From NCBI RefSeq assembly GCF_900199375.1, contig NZ_LT900217.1, positions 1,240,001-1,304,000 on the forward strand: a stretch of DNA of 64,000 bases, read 5' to 3'. The stretch comes from Gordonibacter urolithinfaciens. Its GTDB lineage: Bacteria; Actinomycetota; Coriobacteriia; Coriobacteriales; Eggerthellaceae. The notes under the pieces were generated by a model, which was not told the DNA's origin, made no database searches, and worked only from the letters and a program-made list of their open reading frames with translations. Positions 33,243-42,291 of this stretch are shown one piece after another (within the stretch, counting starts at the first letter, position 1; each line of letters begins with the position of its first letter). The position numbers and the translations under genes are program-made.

Positions 33243-34367
33243 TTACATCAGCATCATCACGACCACCACGAAAGCCACCGTGAGCACGAGACCGGCAAGC
33301 ATGATAGCCCAGACAGCAGGACGGGCCCAGTTCATGGTCCAACCGATGCCGAAGCGCTCGGGCAGAAACAGGCTGGCGTCGTCGGGATTGTAGTAGAACA
33401 CGCCCAGCTTCCAGTGTTCGTCGTCGTCGGCCAGCAGCCTTTCGGAAGCGGCCATGCGCGAGAACACGCGAGAGCCCCCCTGGCCGTAAACCAGGCTGAT
33501 AACGATGGAGCCCACCACTATCACCAGCGCCAAGGCCACCACGAACACGCCTGCCTGCCCCAACCCTATCACGCCAATGAACGAAAGCTCCATGACGGGG
33601 CCCAGCAGGCTGAGAGCCAGGCCGCCTGCCACCAGCAAGATGCTCTGGGCGCGCGCGAACATGCCGTAGGCCAGCGCCGAGGTGGCAGGTGCGGACGGGT
33701 TCGACGGCCTCTTCGAGCGCAGGATGGTCCAGTGCGCAAACGCCATGCAGGCCGCCACGAACGCCACGATGAGCGCAGGAACCAGTATGGTGAACGGGGT
33801 TTTCTCCATGTACTCCGTCACCTCGCCCTGAAAGTTCATGTGCTGCGGGATCAAGTCGGGCATCTGCGCGTACCCGACGGCGCCGATGGCCAGCGTCACG
33901 GCAATGACGGGCAGGTACAGCAAATTCCACTTGAGCGAGACCGCGCGCGGCACGGGCGCGTCGCCCACCACGGCCACCGACTCACGTGCGCTGGCCTGCC
34001 AGCCCTGCTCCTTCTTGTAGGACTGCACCTTCGCCCGGAAATACAGCATGAGGCCATAGCTTCCGACGCACAGCAGCAGCATGCCCACGCACAGCACGGC
34101 CAACGCCAAACCGGCATCGCCCGTGAACGCCCCGAAAGCGCCTACCGCGGTGAGCACGGCGGTAAGAGCGGACATGATCAGGGCGTAGCACCGCTTGAGC
34201 CGACGCAGGTAGGGGTCGTGCGCCGCCGTGTCGGGCACGGTGACGGCGAACACCTCGCCGCGCCTCATGAGGAACGGCGTTACGATGGTCATGATGCCCG
34301 TCAAGGGCACGAGCGCGACGGTGAAGGCGAGCATCGTCGCAGCGAACTCGGTTGCGTTTCCCTCCAT
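33243..34367 (-). CDS. DUF1648/DUF5808-type membrane protein
   Basis: A 374-residue protein with about eight hydrophobic segments. A central DUF1648-like patch reads MPDLIPQHMNFQGEVTEYMEK (a 'P.HF...G..D/E' motif), and the C-terminal half holds HWKLGVFYYNPDDASLFLPER and GIGWTMNWARP, the DUF5808 signature. Similar proteins accompany YtrA-type GntR regulators. It follows gntR by seven bases and is the last gene of the 37631-33243 operon. Function unknown; transport or sensing of membrane stress is possible. Confidence 0.75.
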   Translation of the reverse strand: MEGNATEFAATMLAFTVALVPLTGIMTIVTPFLMRRGEVFAVTVPDTAAHDPYLRRLKRCYALIMSALTAVLTAVGAFGAFTGDAGLALAVLCVGMLLLCVGSYGLMLYFRAKVQSYKKEQGWQASARESVAVVGDAPVPRAVSLKWNLLYLPVIAVTLAIGAVGYAQMPDLIPQHMNFQGEVTEYMEKTPFTILVPALIVAFVAACMAFAHWTILRSKRPSNPSAPATSALAYGMFARAQSILLVAGGLALSLLGPVMELSFIGVIGLGQAGVFVVALALVIVVGSIVISLVYGQGGSRVFSRMAASERLLADDDEHWKLGVFYYNPDDASLFLPERFGIGWTMNWARPAVWAIMLAGLVLTVAFVVVVMMLM

Positions 34368-34374
34368 TGCCGCG

Positions 34375-34878
34375 TCACGCGTCCTTTCCGCAAGCAGGGG
34401 CGAAGCCGGCCTCGATGGGGAGCCTGCCGGCTCCGGCCGCCCGCGCAGCCTGGGTGGATGGCACGGGGTCGGCATCGGCGCGCTCGAGGGCGGCATAGGC
34501 GCGGGCAGCCTGGGCGCTCGCGCATTCCAGGAACTCGCCGCGCGTGCCGCCGCGCGCCCGGTGTGCGAGCGCGAGCTCGAACAGGCTGTCCTCCATCTTC
34601 GCCAGCTCGATCTGCGCGCGGTCGGCCCGATCGTCCTCGCAGGGGTCGGCGATGTAGGCGCCGCTGCGGCCGCGCATGAGCACGTAGCCCTCGTCGCGCA
34701 GCACGGCGTAAGCCTTGTTCACCGTGTGCAGGTTGATTCCCAAGTCGCTGGCGAGCGACCGCACGGATGGCAGCGCGGCGCCGGGAACCAGCTCGCCGCG
34801 CGCGATGGCCGCGATGATCTGGCTGCGAATCTGCAGGTACAGCGGCTCCTCCGCCTTCTGGTCTATGCGGATGATCAT
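34375..34878 (-). CDS. GntR-family (YtrA subfamily) transcriptional regulator
   Basis: A 167-residue regulator. The winged helix (about 10-78) reads PLYLQIRSQIIAAIARGEL, LPSVRSLASDLGINLHTVNKAY and LRDEGYVLMRGRSGAYI. The effector part is short, as in the YtrA subfamily, which lacks a metabolite domain. It lies inside an ABC-transporter operon, and a perfect palindrome in the operon promoter (37657-37677) is a likely binding site. Confidence 0.9.
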   Translation of the reverse strand: MIIRIDQKAEEPLYLQIRSQIIAAIARGELVPGAALPSVRSLASDLGINLHTVNKAYAVLRDEGYVLMRGRSGAYIADPCEDDRADRAQIELAKMEDSLFELALAHRARGGTRGEFLECASAQAARAYAALERADADPVPSTQAARAAGAGRLPIEAGFAPACGKDA

Positions 34879-34894
34879 ACGGCTCCCTCCTTCG

Positions 34895-35227
34895 CTACAT
34901 CAGCATCCCGTTCACCGCAAGGTCGATGACCCCGATAAGCACGCCGATGCCGGCCAACAGCAGTCCCAGCTTCTCGCGCGAAACGCCCAGCCACACCGAG
35001 CCGAACAGCCCCAGGCCCGCCGAAAGCAGGACGGGGAACCACTTCGGCGACCAACCGTTCACGTCTCCCGTGATGCCGAAGTGCGTCGCCACCTGTTCAG
35101 GCAGCAGCACCCACTGGGCTACGGCCAACGCGACTGCCGCGATTCCCAGCGCGATTGCCGCCACGAGCCCGCTGCGTCCTTCGAGCACCGTGCCCCGATT
35201 GCGCGTCCCGTTTTCCCTTGCTCCCAT
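34895..35227 (-). CDS. Small DUF1648-domain membrane protein
   Basis: A 110-residue protein with three hydrophobic segments (near 20-42, 62-80 and 84-106). The loop LPEQVATHFGITGDVNGWSPKW is the DUF1648 signature (P...HF...G..D.W.PK). In SdpI-like proteins this domain is linked to toxin immunity, but with one domain only no function can be claimed. Third gene of the operon, between the permease and gntR. Confidence 0.75.
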   Translation of the reverse strand: MGARENGTRNRGTVLEGRSGLVAAIALGIAAVALAVAQWVLLPEQVATHFGITGDVNGWSPKWFPVLLSAGLGLFGSVWLGVSREKLGLLLAGIGVLIGVIDLAVNGMLM

Positions 35228-35278
35228 GATACCGCCTTTCGCCCTCTCTTCGATGATGCTTCCGCCTCCTGCGCCGAT

Positions 35279-36868
35279 TCACGCGGAAAGCCCGCGTTTC
35301 GCCGTGCTGCGGTAGAGCGCGGCCGACACCGCAGCCACCGCGCACGCCGCCAGCAGCGATCCCGCCTGGCCCAGGAACAACGCCGCCGCCATGCCCACCG
35401 CCACGAGGCCCATGCCGGCGAAGACAACCACGAACACCGGCATGCCGCGCTTCACCGGCTCGTACACGGTGGTCCAGTCGTAGCGCGGCCGACGGGCATC
35501 CATGGCCAGGCCCAAGCTCGTGGCCAGCAGGCACGATGCCGACGGCACCGCGAACAGCGCGGCGACGGACAGCGCGTCGAGCGGCAGCGAAACCGCCACG
35601 AGCACGGCCGACACCAGCAAAAACGGCAGGCCGATCGCCAGGTTCACCGCCGCTTTCGACCACAGCACGGTCGACGGCGGCACGGGCGCCGTCAGCATGA
35701 GCCAGCGCGAAGAGCCCTCAAGCGACACCGACGCGGCCGTGGTGGACGAGATGCTGCAGAAGAACGCCAGGCCCCACGGGAGCACGAGCCCGATGACAGG
35801 GGCCAGCTCGGGCGGCAGCAGGTCGAGCGAAAGCGCGCCCGTGAGCGTCCCCGCCGCCACGGCGATGGCCGCCACCAGCACGAGCACATAGCCGATGCAG
35901 GCGTTCATGAAGTAGATGGGCGTGGCCACGAGAAGGCGCACCTCCTTCGCCATGAGGGCCCGCAGCGGGGAGCCCGCCTTCGCCGCCGCAGCACCCTTGC
36001 CGTCGAAAGAGAACGTCCCGCGAGGGCGCGACGACATGAGCATCGAGTTTACCGGCACGAACAGGCGTACGACGAGCGCGAGCACCGCGCACGCCGCCAC
36101 GAGGTTCACGGCGGCGAACGCCAGGAACTGCTCGAGATCGCCCTCCACGATGCCGGCCGTCGCCCATGCCGCCGGAGGAAATGCGGCAGCAAGCTGGGCC
36201 ACGAGCTCGGTGCCAAGCGCCGTCATGGCCGCCATGTCGTCGGCCTGCGACGAGAACGCCAGTGATCCGAACACCGCGATGAGCGTGGCCGCCAGAGTAA
36301 GCACGATCACCACGACGTTCGCATGCTTGAAGTGCGCCGACACCGCTGCGATGAGCACCGCCAGCACGATGGCCGCGGCCAGCGGAAGCAGTGGCGCCAG
36401 CACCACCGAAAGCGCCATGCACGCGACGCCCGCCGCGGTCACGCTTGCGTTCGCCGCGTACACGGCGAACGCCGGAACCATCGCAAGCAGACCGAACGCC
36501 AAGCTCATGGCGTACAGCGACACGATGCGCGAGAGCACCACCGACGAGGTGGGCACCGGCAGCGACATCACCAGATCGTAGTCCTTGAAGCTGAACAGCA
36601 CGCCGTTCGTCTTGAGGAACGCCGCCACCGCGCCGGCAACGGCGCCCACGAGCACCGCGACAAGCGGGATGGCCTCGGGCAGCCCCATCTGCACGAGCGT
36701 CTGCGCGACGCCCGACGAGTACGCCGCGGCGAATAGCACGATGGCCGCCACGGCCAACGCAGCGAGCGCCAAGGTGCGCCTCGCCTTAGCCGGGTCGGCG
36801 TGCAGCGTCTTGTTGATGCCGAAAAGCCCCAACAGCTGGATTTTCAGCAGAAGGATGAACGAGCGCAT
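35279..36868 (-). CDS. Large membrane subunit of an ABC transporter (putative exporter permease)
   Basis: A 529-residue protein with about 12-14 hydrophobic segments and FKDYDLVMSLPVPTSSVVLSR near residue 95, a pattern of ABC-2-like permeases with 'LPV' segments; a second PVPPSTVLWSK occurs near 415. It follows the ATPase by 13 bases, so the two probably form an exporter. Ala-rich helices make the exact topology uncertain. Substrate unknown. Confidence 0.78.
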   Translation of the reverse strand: MRSFILLLKIQLLGLFGINKTLHADPAKARRTLALAALAVAAIVLFAAAYSSGVAQTLVQMGLPEAIPLVAVLVGAVAGAVAAFLKTNGVLFSFKDYDLVMSLPVPTSSVVLSRIVSLYAMSLAFGLLAMVPAFAVYAANASVTAAGVACMALSVVLAPLLPLAAAIVLAVLIAAVSAHFKHANVVVIVLTLAATLIAVFGSLAFSSQADDMAAMTALGTELVAQLAAAFPPAAWATAGIVEGDLEQFLAFAAVNLVAACAVLALVVRLFVPVNSMLMSSRPRGTFSFDGKGAAAAKAGSPLRALMAKEVRLLVATPIYFMNACIGYVLVLVAAIAVAAGTLTGALSLDLLPPELAPVIGLVLPWGLAFFCSISSTTAASVSLEGSSRWLMLTAPVPPSTVLWSKAAVNLAIGLPFLLVSAVLVAVSLPLDALSVAALFAVPSASCLLATSLGLAMDARRPRYDWTTVYEPVKRGMPVFVVVFAGMGLVAVGMAAALFLGQAGSLLAACAVAAVSAALYRSTAKRGLSA

Positions 36869-36881
36869 GCTTACCGCCCCC

Positions 36882-37631
36882 CTACCGCGCGCCGGCGGCC
36901 GAAGCGGCCTCACTGCGGTCGACCATGTCGAGGAACACGTCTTCCAGGCTCTCATCGCCCACGACCTCGGCCGTGCGACCGCACGCCCGCAACTGCCCCT
37001 GCTTGATGATGGCCACCTTGTCGCAGAGCTTCTCCACCACTTCCAGCACGTGGCTCGAGAAGAACACGGCCGCGCCTCCGTCGGCCAGCTCGCGGAGCAT
37101 CTCCTTCACCTGGAAGGACGCCTCGGGATCGAGGCCGACGAACGGTTCGTCCAGCACAAGCAGCGTCGGCTCGTGCACGAGTGCGCCGATGAGCACGAGC
37201 TTCTGGCGCATGCCGTGCGAGTACGAGGACACAAGGTCGCCCAATGCGGAGGTGAGGCCCAGGCGATCGGCACACTGCCGAATGCGGGCCTCGCGCACGT
37301 CGGCGGGCACCTGGAAGATGTCCGAGATATAGTTCAGGTACTGGATGCCCGTGAGGAACTCGTAGATGTCGGGGTTGTCGGGCACATAGGCCGTGACGCG
37401 CTTGCAAGCGAGCGCGTCGGTGCGCACCGATTGCCCGGCAATGCGGATGTCGCCCTCGTCGAAGCCCGTGACGCCCACGATGGCGCGGATGAGCGTGGTT
37501 TTGCCTGCGCCGTTGTGACCGACGAAGCCGAAGATGTCCCCCGGCATGACGTCGAGGGTCACGTCGTCCACCGCGCGCTTCGCACCGAACTTCTTCACCA
37601 CATGGTTGACTGACAATACCGGAGATGCCAT
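36882..37631 (-). CDS. ABC transporter ATP-binding protein
   Basis: A 249-residue ATPase: Walker A GHNGAGKTT, Q-loop region VPDNPDIYEF, signature YSHGMRQK, Walker B LLVLDEPFVGLDP and H-loop SSHVLEVVEKL. The ABC-2 exporter type. First gene of a five-gene operon (ATPase, permease, DUF1648, GntR, DUF1648/DUF5808). The promoter contains a GntR-type palindrome immediately upstream, so the operon is probably self-controlled. Confidence 0.92.
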   Translation of the reverse strand: MASPVLSVNHVVKKFGAKRAVDDVTLDVMPGDIFGFVGHNGAGKTTLIRAIVGVTGFDEGDIRIAGQSVRTDALACKRVTAYVPDNPDIYEFLTGIQYLNYISDIFQVPADVREARIRQCADRLGLTSALGDLVSSYSHGMRQKLVLIGALVHEPTLLVLDEPFVGLDPEASFQVKEMLRELADGGAAVFFSSHVLEVVEKLCDKVAIIKQGQLRACGRTAEVVGDESLEDVFLDMVDRSEAASAAGAR

Positions 37632-37656
37632 GCCGATTTTCCTTCCCTTGCCTGCT

Positions 37657-37677
37657 TGTTATATTTATGCTATAACA
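37657..37677. promoter_or_regulatory. Candidate GntR (YtrA-type) operator
   Basis: TGTTATA and TATAACA (7-bp perfect arms, 7-base spacer) lie 26 bases before the ATPase start codon and overlap TATAAC/TATAGC-like -10 sequences. Confidence 0.55.
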
Positions 37678-37737
37678 GATGGAACAAAGATGCAAGGGAC
37701 GTATTTGCGATCGATTGCACGGAAGCAGGCGCTCGCA

Positions 37738-37799
37738 CGCCGGGTGCTTCACGCGAAATCCGTTTGCCCGAACTGATATTTCGCGTGAAGCACCCGGCG
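37738..37799. repeat. Perfect 22-bp inverted repeat upstream of the CPBP gene
   Basis: Bases 37738-37759 are exactly complementary to 37778-37799, with an 18-base loop. Each arm contains TTCACGCGAAA / TTTCGCGTGAA, which resembles a mutated parS core. The right arm ends 25 bases before the CPBP start codon. Confidence 0.75.
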
Positions 37800-37824
37800 A
37801 TGAAGAGAGAAGAGGAGCACGACC

Positions 37825-38799
37825 ATGAGGCGCATAGCGATTTTTCTGGCGGTCACCTTCGCCTTGACGTGGGCGTACGAGTTCGGGGTGGTGTACCCGG
37901 CGTCGTCGGGGGCGCTCACCGGCATCCCGCCAGTCGCGGCGCAGTTCGTCACCGGGGCGGCCATGTTCTTCCCCGCCATCGGTGTGCTCGTAACGCGCCT
38001 CGTCACACGGGAGGGGTTCAAGAACAGCGTCGTCAAACCGCGCGGGTTCAAGAAGTCGCTACCATGGTTCGCCGTCGCCTGGTTCGGGCCGGCCATTTTG
38101 TCCGTCATCGGCGCAGCCGTGTACTTCCTCGTGTTCCCGCAGGATTTCGACCCCTCCATGGGCGCCTTCGTCGCCTCGACGCAGCAACAGGCAGCGGCGA
38201 CCGGCGCCGAGCTGCCTGCCGACACCGTCACCATGATGCTGCTCGCTCAGCTGCCATTCGCCATCTTCCTGGCGCCCGTGCTCAACATCTTCACGACGTT
38301 CGGCGAGGAATGGGGATGGCGCGGCTACCTCGTGCCGAAGGTGTCCACGCATCTGCGCATCGTCCCCACGCTGCTGGTCACGGGCGTCATCTGGGGGCTC
38401 TGGCACGCACCGCTCACCATCATCGGGCATAACTACGGCACCGGCTATCCCACCTGGCCCATCGGCGGCATAGCGGCCATGTGCCTGTTCTGCATCGTCG
38501 TCGGCATCTTCCTCACGTACGTCACCGTGCGCACGGGCAGCTGCCTGGCGGCGGCCATCGGCCACGGAGCAATCAACGGCTTCGTGAGCGCGGCGCTGTT
38601 GTTCTCGGTGACGGGCGGCAACCCCTTCGTCGGCCCCCTGCCCGTCGGCATCATCGGCGGCAGCGCCTTCGTCGTCGTGGCGGCCTTCATGCTGCGCGAC
38701 CTGCATCGTCGCGAAAAGGAGGGCACGCTCGACATGCCGAAGGCGGGACTGCCCGATGACGTGACGAAGGCCGACCTGGCTCGCGCTCCTAAGGCGTAG
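37825..38799 (+). CDS. CPBP-family intramembrane metalloprotease-like protein (CAAX/Abi type)
   Basis: A 324-residue membrane protein with about eight helices. The family motifs are present: EEWGWRGYL (EExxxR, motif 1), GLWHAPL (motif 2, His) and a third region HGAINGF (motif 3, HxxxN). In bacteria such proteins act as bacteriocin self-immunity factors or process peptides. AAGAGGAG precedes the ATG, and a perfect 22-bp inverted repeat ends 25 bases upstream. It is divergent from the ABC/GntR operon. Confidence 0.88.
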   Translation: MRRIAIFLAVTFALTWAYEFGVVYPASSGALTGIPPVAAQFVTGAAMFFPAIGVLVTRLVTREGFKNSVVKPRGFKKSLPWFAVAWFGPAILSVIGAAVYFLVFPQDFDPSMGAFVASTQQQAAATGAELPADTVTMMLLAQLPFAIFLAPVLNIFTTFGEEWGWRGYLVPKVSTHLRIVPTLLVTGVIWGLWHAPLTIIGHNYGTGYPTWPIGGIAAMCLFCIVVGIFLTYVTVRTGSCLAAAIGHGAINGFVSAALLFSVTGGNPFVGPLPVGIIGGSAFVVVAAFMLRDLHRREKEGTLDMPKAGLPDDVTKADLARAPKA

Positions 38800-38823
38800 C
38801 CCAACGGCTAGCACACGAACGGA

Positions 38824-38839
38824 TGTTTTACGTGAAACA
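38824..38839. promoter_or_regulatory. parS-like site with one mismatch
   Basis: TGTTTTACGTGAAACA differs from the parS consensus at one position (T for C in the left arm). It lies just after the CPBP gene and could be a second, weaker ParB site. Confidence 0.6.
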
Positions 38840-38857
38840 TCCGACCCTGGCATAACG

Positions 38858-38893
38858 AAAAACGGGGCCCGATCTGCCGCCAGATCGGGCCCC
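38858..38893 (-). terminator. Rho-independent terminator of the leu operon
   Basis: A 13-bp perfect stem with a 4-base loop, followed on the minus strand by five T residues, 57 bases after the leuB stop. Confidence 0.85.
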
Positions 38894-38950
38894 GCCCTGT
38901 CCATGCCTGCTGCACCGCCAAACCTGCCGATCTGCCGGGCCGCGTTCCGT

Positions 38951-40060
38951 CTACAGGCGCTCCACCACGAGGTCGCCCATGGCGACGGTGCCGACCATCT
39001 TGTCGGCCGGTGTGTCGGGTCCCTTGATGTCGCCGGTGCGCCAGCCCTCGTCGAGCACGGCGGTCACCGCGCGGCGGATGTCGTCGGCGGCCTCGCCCAT
39101 GTCGAAGCTGTAGCGCAGCATCATCTCGACGGACAAAATCTGCGCGAGCGGGTTCGCGATGCCCTTCCCCGCGATGTCGGGCGCGCTGCCGTGGCTGGGC
39201 TCGTAGAGCGCGGTGCCGTCGCCGAGGCTGGCGCTGGCCAGCATGCCGAGCGAGCCGGTGATCTGCGCGGCTTCGTCGGAGAGGATGTCGCCGAACATGT
39301 TCTCGGTCACCACCACGTCGAAGTCGGCCGGGCGGTTGATGAGCTGCATGGCCGTGTTGTCCACGAGCAGGTCCTCCAACTCCACGTCGGGGTACTCCTC
39401 CGCGCCGATGCGGTGCACGATCTCGCGCCACATGCGGCTCGTCTCCAGCACGTTCGCCTTGTCGACGCTCGTCACCTTGTTGCGGCGTTTGCGCGCGGCC
39501 TCGAAGGCTTGGCGCGCGATGCGCTCCACCTCGTACTCGCGGTACTCGAGCGTGTCGTAGGCGCGCTGGCCGGCGGTGCCGTCCGTTCCGCAGCACTCCT
39601 CGTCGTAGAAGCGCTCGCGGCGGCCGAAGTACAACCCGCCGGTCAGCTCGCGCACGATCATCATGTCCACGCCGTCCACGATCTCGGGCTTGAGCGTGGA
39701 TGCATCGGCCAGCGCGGCGAAGATCTGCACGGGGCGCAGGTTCGTGTACAGGCCCAGCGCCTTGCGGATGCCCAGCAGACCCTGCTCAGGACGCGGCTTC
39801 GCCGGATCCGTGGTGTCCCACTTCGGGCCGCCGACAGCCGCCAGCAGCACGGCGTCGGAGGCTTCGGCCGCGCGCAGCGTCTCGTCCGGCAGCGCGGTGC
39901 CTGTCGCATCGATGGCGCACCCGCCCAGCAGCGCCTCGGTGTAGGCGAACGCCGTATCGTACTTCGCGCCCACCGCGTCGAGCACCTTGACGCCCTCGGC
40001 GATGATCTCGGGGCCGATGCCGTCGCCGGGAAGCAGGCAAATTTGGTAGTTCTTGGTCAT
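38951..40060 (-). CDS. leuB: 3-isopropylmalate dehydrogenase
   Basis: A 369-residue enzyme that oxidises and decarboxylates 3-isopropylmalate to 2-oxoisocaproate with NAD+, the third step of leucine synthesis. [11 protein letters not shown] at the start, [13 protein letters not shown] plus LRP substrate loop, [11 protein letters not shown], and [23 protein letters not shown] (only [19 protein letters not shown] shown as the NAD-site region) are diagnostic. It follows leuC and leuD, with inverted-repeat element C in the 281-bp leuD-leuB gap. Confidence 0.95.
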   Translation of the reverse strand: MTKNYQICLLPGDGIGPEIIAEGVKVLDAVGAKYDTAFAYTEALLGGCAIDATGTALPDETLRAAEASDAVLLAAVGGPKWDTTDPAKPRPEQGLLGIRKALGLYTNLRPVQIFAALADASTLKPEIVDGVDMMIVRELTGGLYFGRRERFYDEECCGTDGTAGQRAYDTLEYREYEVERIARQAFEAARKRRNKVTSVDKANVLETSRMWREIVHRIGAEEYPDVELEDLLVDNTAMQLINRPADFDVVVTENMFGDILSDEAAQITGSLGMLASASLGDGTALYEPSHGSAPDIAGKGIANPLAQILSVEMMLRYSFDMGEAADDIRRAVTAVLDEGWRTGDIKGPDTPADKMVGTVAMGDLVVERL

Positions 40061-40136
40061 GACATCTTCTTTCGGATATAGGTTTTCAGCAAAAGCACCT
40101 CGGTGACCCCTTAGGGCATGGCAAAGGGGCCGCGAT

Positions 40137-40287
40137 TGCACAAAAATCACCAGTTTGTTGCAGCTTCGAGAGCATCTCGCACAATCAGCTTGTAGCGACC
40201 TGCGAAAATGCTCTCATCTTTGGCGAGTGGCTGAGAAGAAACACCGTCAGATGCAAAAATGTGCAACAATCTGGTGATTTCTGCTCA
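40137..40287. repeat. Inverted-repeat element C (about 150 bp) in the leu operon
   Basis: AAATCACCAGTTTGTTGCA (40144-40162) and its near-complement (40262-40280) match at 18 of 19 positions, and weaker pairing extends to 40137 and 40287. An inner pair GAGAGCAT/ATGCTCTC also exists. It fills the leuD-leuB gap. It could be a mobile-type repeat or an RNA stem affecting leuB expression. Confidence 0.6.
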
Positions 40288-40341
40288 AATATCCGCCATT
40301 CTCCTTACGCAAAGCAAAGCGAACGGGCATTGCATGCGAAT

Positions 40342-40836
40342 CTACTTCCCCAGCTTCGCCTTCGTGCGGTTGATCAGGCCGCCGGCTTCGATGATCTCGC
40401 GGATGAACGGGGGGAACGGCTGGGCCTCGAAGGTCTGGCCCGTCGTCTCGTTCACGATGACGCCCGCGTCGGCGTCCACGTTCACCACGTCGCCCTGGCT
40501 GATGGCGTCCACCGCTTCGGGGCACTCCATGATGGCGAGGCCCGTGTTGATGGAGTTGCGGTAGAAGATGCGCGCGAAGCTCTTGGCGATGACCACGTCG
40601 ACGCCGGCCGCCTTGATGGCGATGGGCGCGTGCTCGCGCGACGAGCCGCAGCCGAAGTTCTCGTCGGCCACGATGATGTCGCCGGGTTGCACGCGCTCGA
40701 TGAACGACGTGTCGAGGTCCTCGAGGCAGTGCTTCGCGAGCTCGGCCGGATCGGACGTGGTCAGATAGCGAGCAGGGATGATGACGTCGGTGTCGATGTC
40801 GCGCCCATAGCGGTGCGCGGTTCCTTTGAATTGCAT
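40342..40836 (-). CDS. leuD: 3-isopropylmalate dehydratase small subunit
   Basis: A 164-residue swivel domain that completes the LeuCD isomerase. DIDTDVIIPARYL, DENFGCGSSREHAP and FARIFYRNSINTGL are family signatures. The short (about 164 aa) form is the archaeal/anaerobe-type LeuD rather than the 200-residue enterobacterial form. AGGAGG sets the start. It follows leuC by 14 bases. Confidence 0.95.
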   Translation of the reverse strand: MQFKGTAHRYGRDIDTDVIIPARYLTTSDPAELAKHCLEDLDTSFIERVQPGDIIVADENFGCGSSREHAPIAIKAAGVDVVIAKSFARIFYRNSINTGLAIMECPEAVDAISQGDVVNVDADAGVIVNETTGQTFEAQPFPPFIREIIEAGGLINRTKAKLGK

Positions 40837-40850
40837 GGTCGCAGTCCCTC

Positions 40851-42119
40851 CTAGTCCAAATCTTCCGGCAGGCCGATGTGGCCGAGCACCGCGCTCGCCG
40901 CAGCGATGGCCGGCGAGGACAGGTAGACCTCGCTCGTGGGATCGCCCATGCGGCCGACGAAGTTGCGGTTCGTCGTGGCGATGGCACGCTCGCCGGCGGC
41001 GAGGATGCCCATGTAGCCGCCCAAGCAGGGGCCGCACGTGGGCGTGGACACGGCGCAGTTCGCGTCGAGGAACACGTCCATGAGGCCTTCCTCCATGCAC
41101 TGGCGGTACACGGCCTGCGTGGCGGGGATCACGATGCAGCGCACGTCGGGATGGACGGTGCGCCCGCGCAGCACATCGGCGGCCTGGCGCATGTCGACGA
41201 TGCGGCCGTTCGTGCAGCTGCCGATGACGGCCTGGTCGATACGTACGTCGCGCGCCTCGGCGGCCGGGCGCGTGTTCGACGGCAGGTGCGGGAACGACAC
41301 GGTGGGCACGATGGAGGCGGCGTCGATCTCATACACCTTCGCGTATGTGGCGTCGGCGTCGGAGTGGTACTCGGTGTAGGGGCGCTCGGTGCGGCCGTCC
41401 ATATAGGCGCGCGTCACGTCGTCGACCTCGATGAGACCGGCCTTGCCGCCCGCTTCGATGGCCATGTTCGAGATGCTCATGCGCTCGTCCATGCCCATGT
41501 TCCGAATGGCGCTGCCGGTGAACTCCATGGCCTGGTAGAGCGCGCCGTCCACGCCGATCATGCCGATGATGTGCAGGATGACGTCCTTGCCGGTGACGCC
41601 GGGGGCCAGCTCGCCCTCGATCTTGAACAGCAGCGACTCGGGCACCTTGAACCACGCCTTGCCGGTGGCGTAGCCCACGCCGGCGTCGGTGGAGCCCACG
41701 CCCGTGGCGAACGCACCCAGCGCGCCGTACGTGCAGGTGTGGCTGTCGGCGCCGATGATGAGGTCGCCCGCGCCGACGACGCCCTGCTCGGGAAGCAGCG
41801 CATGCTCGACGCCCATGCAGCCCACCTCGTAGTAGTGGGTGATGCCCTGCTCGCGCGCGAAGTCGCGCACGATCTTGGCCTGCTCGGCGCTCTTGATGTC
41901 CTTGTTGGGGACGTAATGGTCGGGCACGAGCGCGATCTTCGTGGGATCGAACACCTTCTCAACGCCAATCTTGCGGAATTCTTTGACGGCGATGGGGGCG
42001 GTAACGTCGTTGGACAGCACGAGGTCGAGATCGCATTCGATCAGCTGACCCGGCTCCACTTCGTCGAGCCCCGCATGGGCGGCGAGGATCTTCTCCGCCA
42101 TGGTCATGGGACGTGGCAT
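40851..42119 (-). CDS. leuC: 3-isopropylmalate dehydratase large subunit
   Basis: A 422-residue aconitase-family protein that converts 2-isopropylmalate to 3-isopropylmalate with LeuD. The [4Fe-4S] ligands are in IGSCTNG and [29 protein letters not shown] is the conserved active-site segment ([12 protein letters not shown]). The length fits the shorter (about 420 aa) LeuC type that pairs with the short LeuD. First gene of leuCDB; leuA is not in the window. AAGGAG precedes the ATG. Confidence 0.95.
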   Translation of the reverse strand: MPRPMTMAEKILAAHAGLDEVEPGQLIECDLDLVLSNDVTAPIAVKEFRKIGVEKVFDPTKIALVPDHYVPNKDIKSAEQAKIVRDFAREQGITHYYEVGCMGVEHALLPEQGVVGAGDLIIGADSHTCTYGALGAFATGVGSTDAGVGYATGKAWFKVPESLLFKIEGELAPGVTGKDVILHIIGMIGVDGALYQAMEFTGSAIRNMGMDERMSISNMAIEAGGKAGLIEVDDVTRAYMDGRTERPYTEYHSDADATYAKVYEIDAASIVPTVSFPHLPSNTRPAAEARDVRIDQAVIGSCTNGRIVDMRQAADVLRGRTVHPDVRCIVIPATQAVYRQCMEEGLMDVFLDANCAVSTPTCGPCLGGYMGILAAGERAIATTNRNFVGRMGDPTSEVYLSSPAIAAASAVLGHIGLPEDLD

Positions 42120-42211
42120 GGGTTGCTCCTTGGTTTGCGGTGGGCCGTGCGAGCCCGCGCGGGGCGGGCAGGTGGAAAACGCCCACCATTGTAGCACTCG
42201 CTTTAGCGTGC

Positions 42212-42238
42212 AAAAGAGAAGAGCCCCGAAGGGCCCTT
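42212..42238 (-). terminator. Terminator after the proline-rich membrane protein
   Basis: On the minus strand an 8-bp stem (AAGGGCCC.../GGGCTCTT, one G-T pair) is followed by CTCTTTT, about 54 bases past the stop at 42292. Confidence 0.6.
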
Positions 42239-42291
42239 CGTTGTGAAGCGATTTTCCATGTTTCGCCGGAACGACGCCCTTTCAGGCCGGC

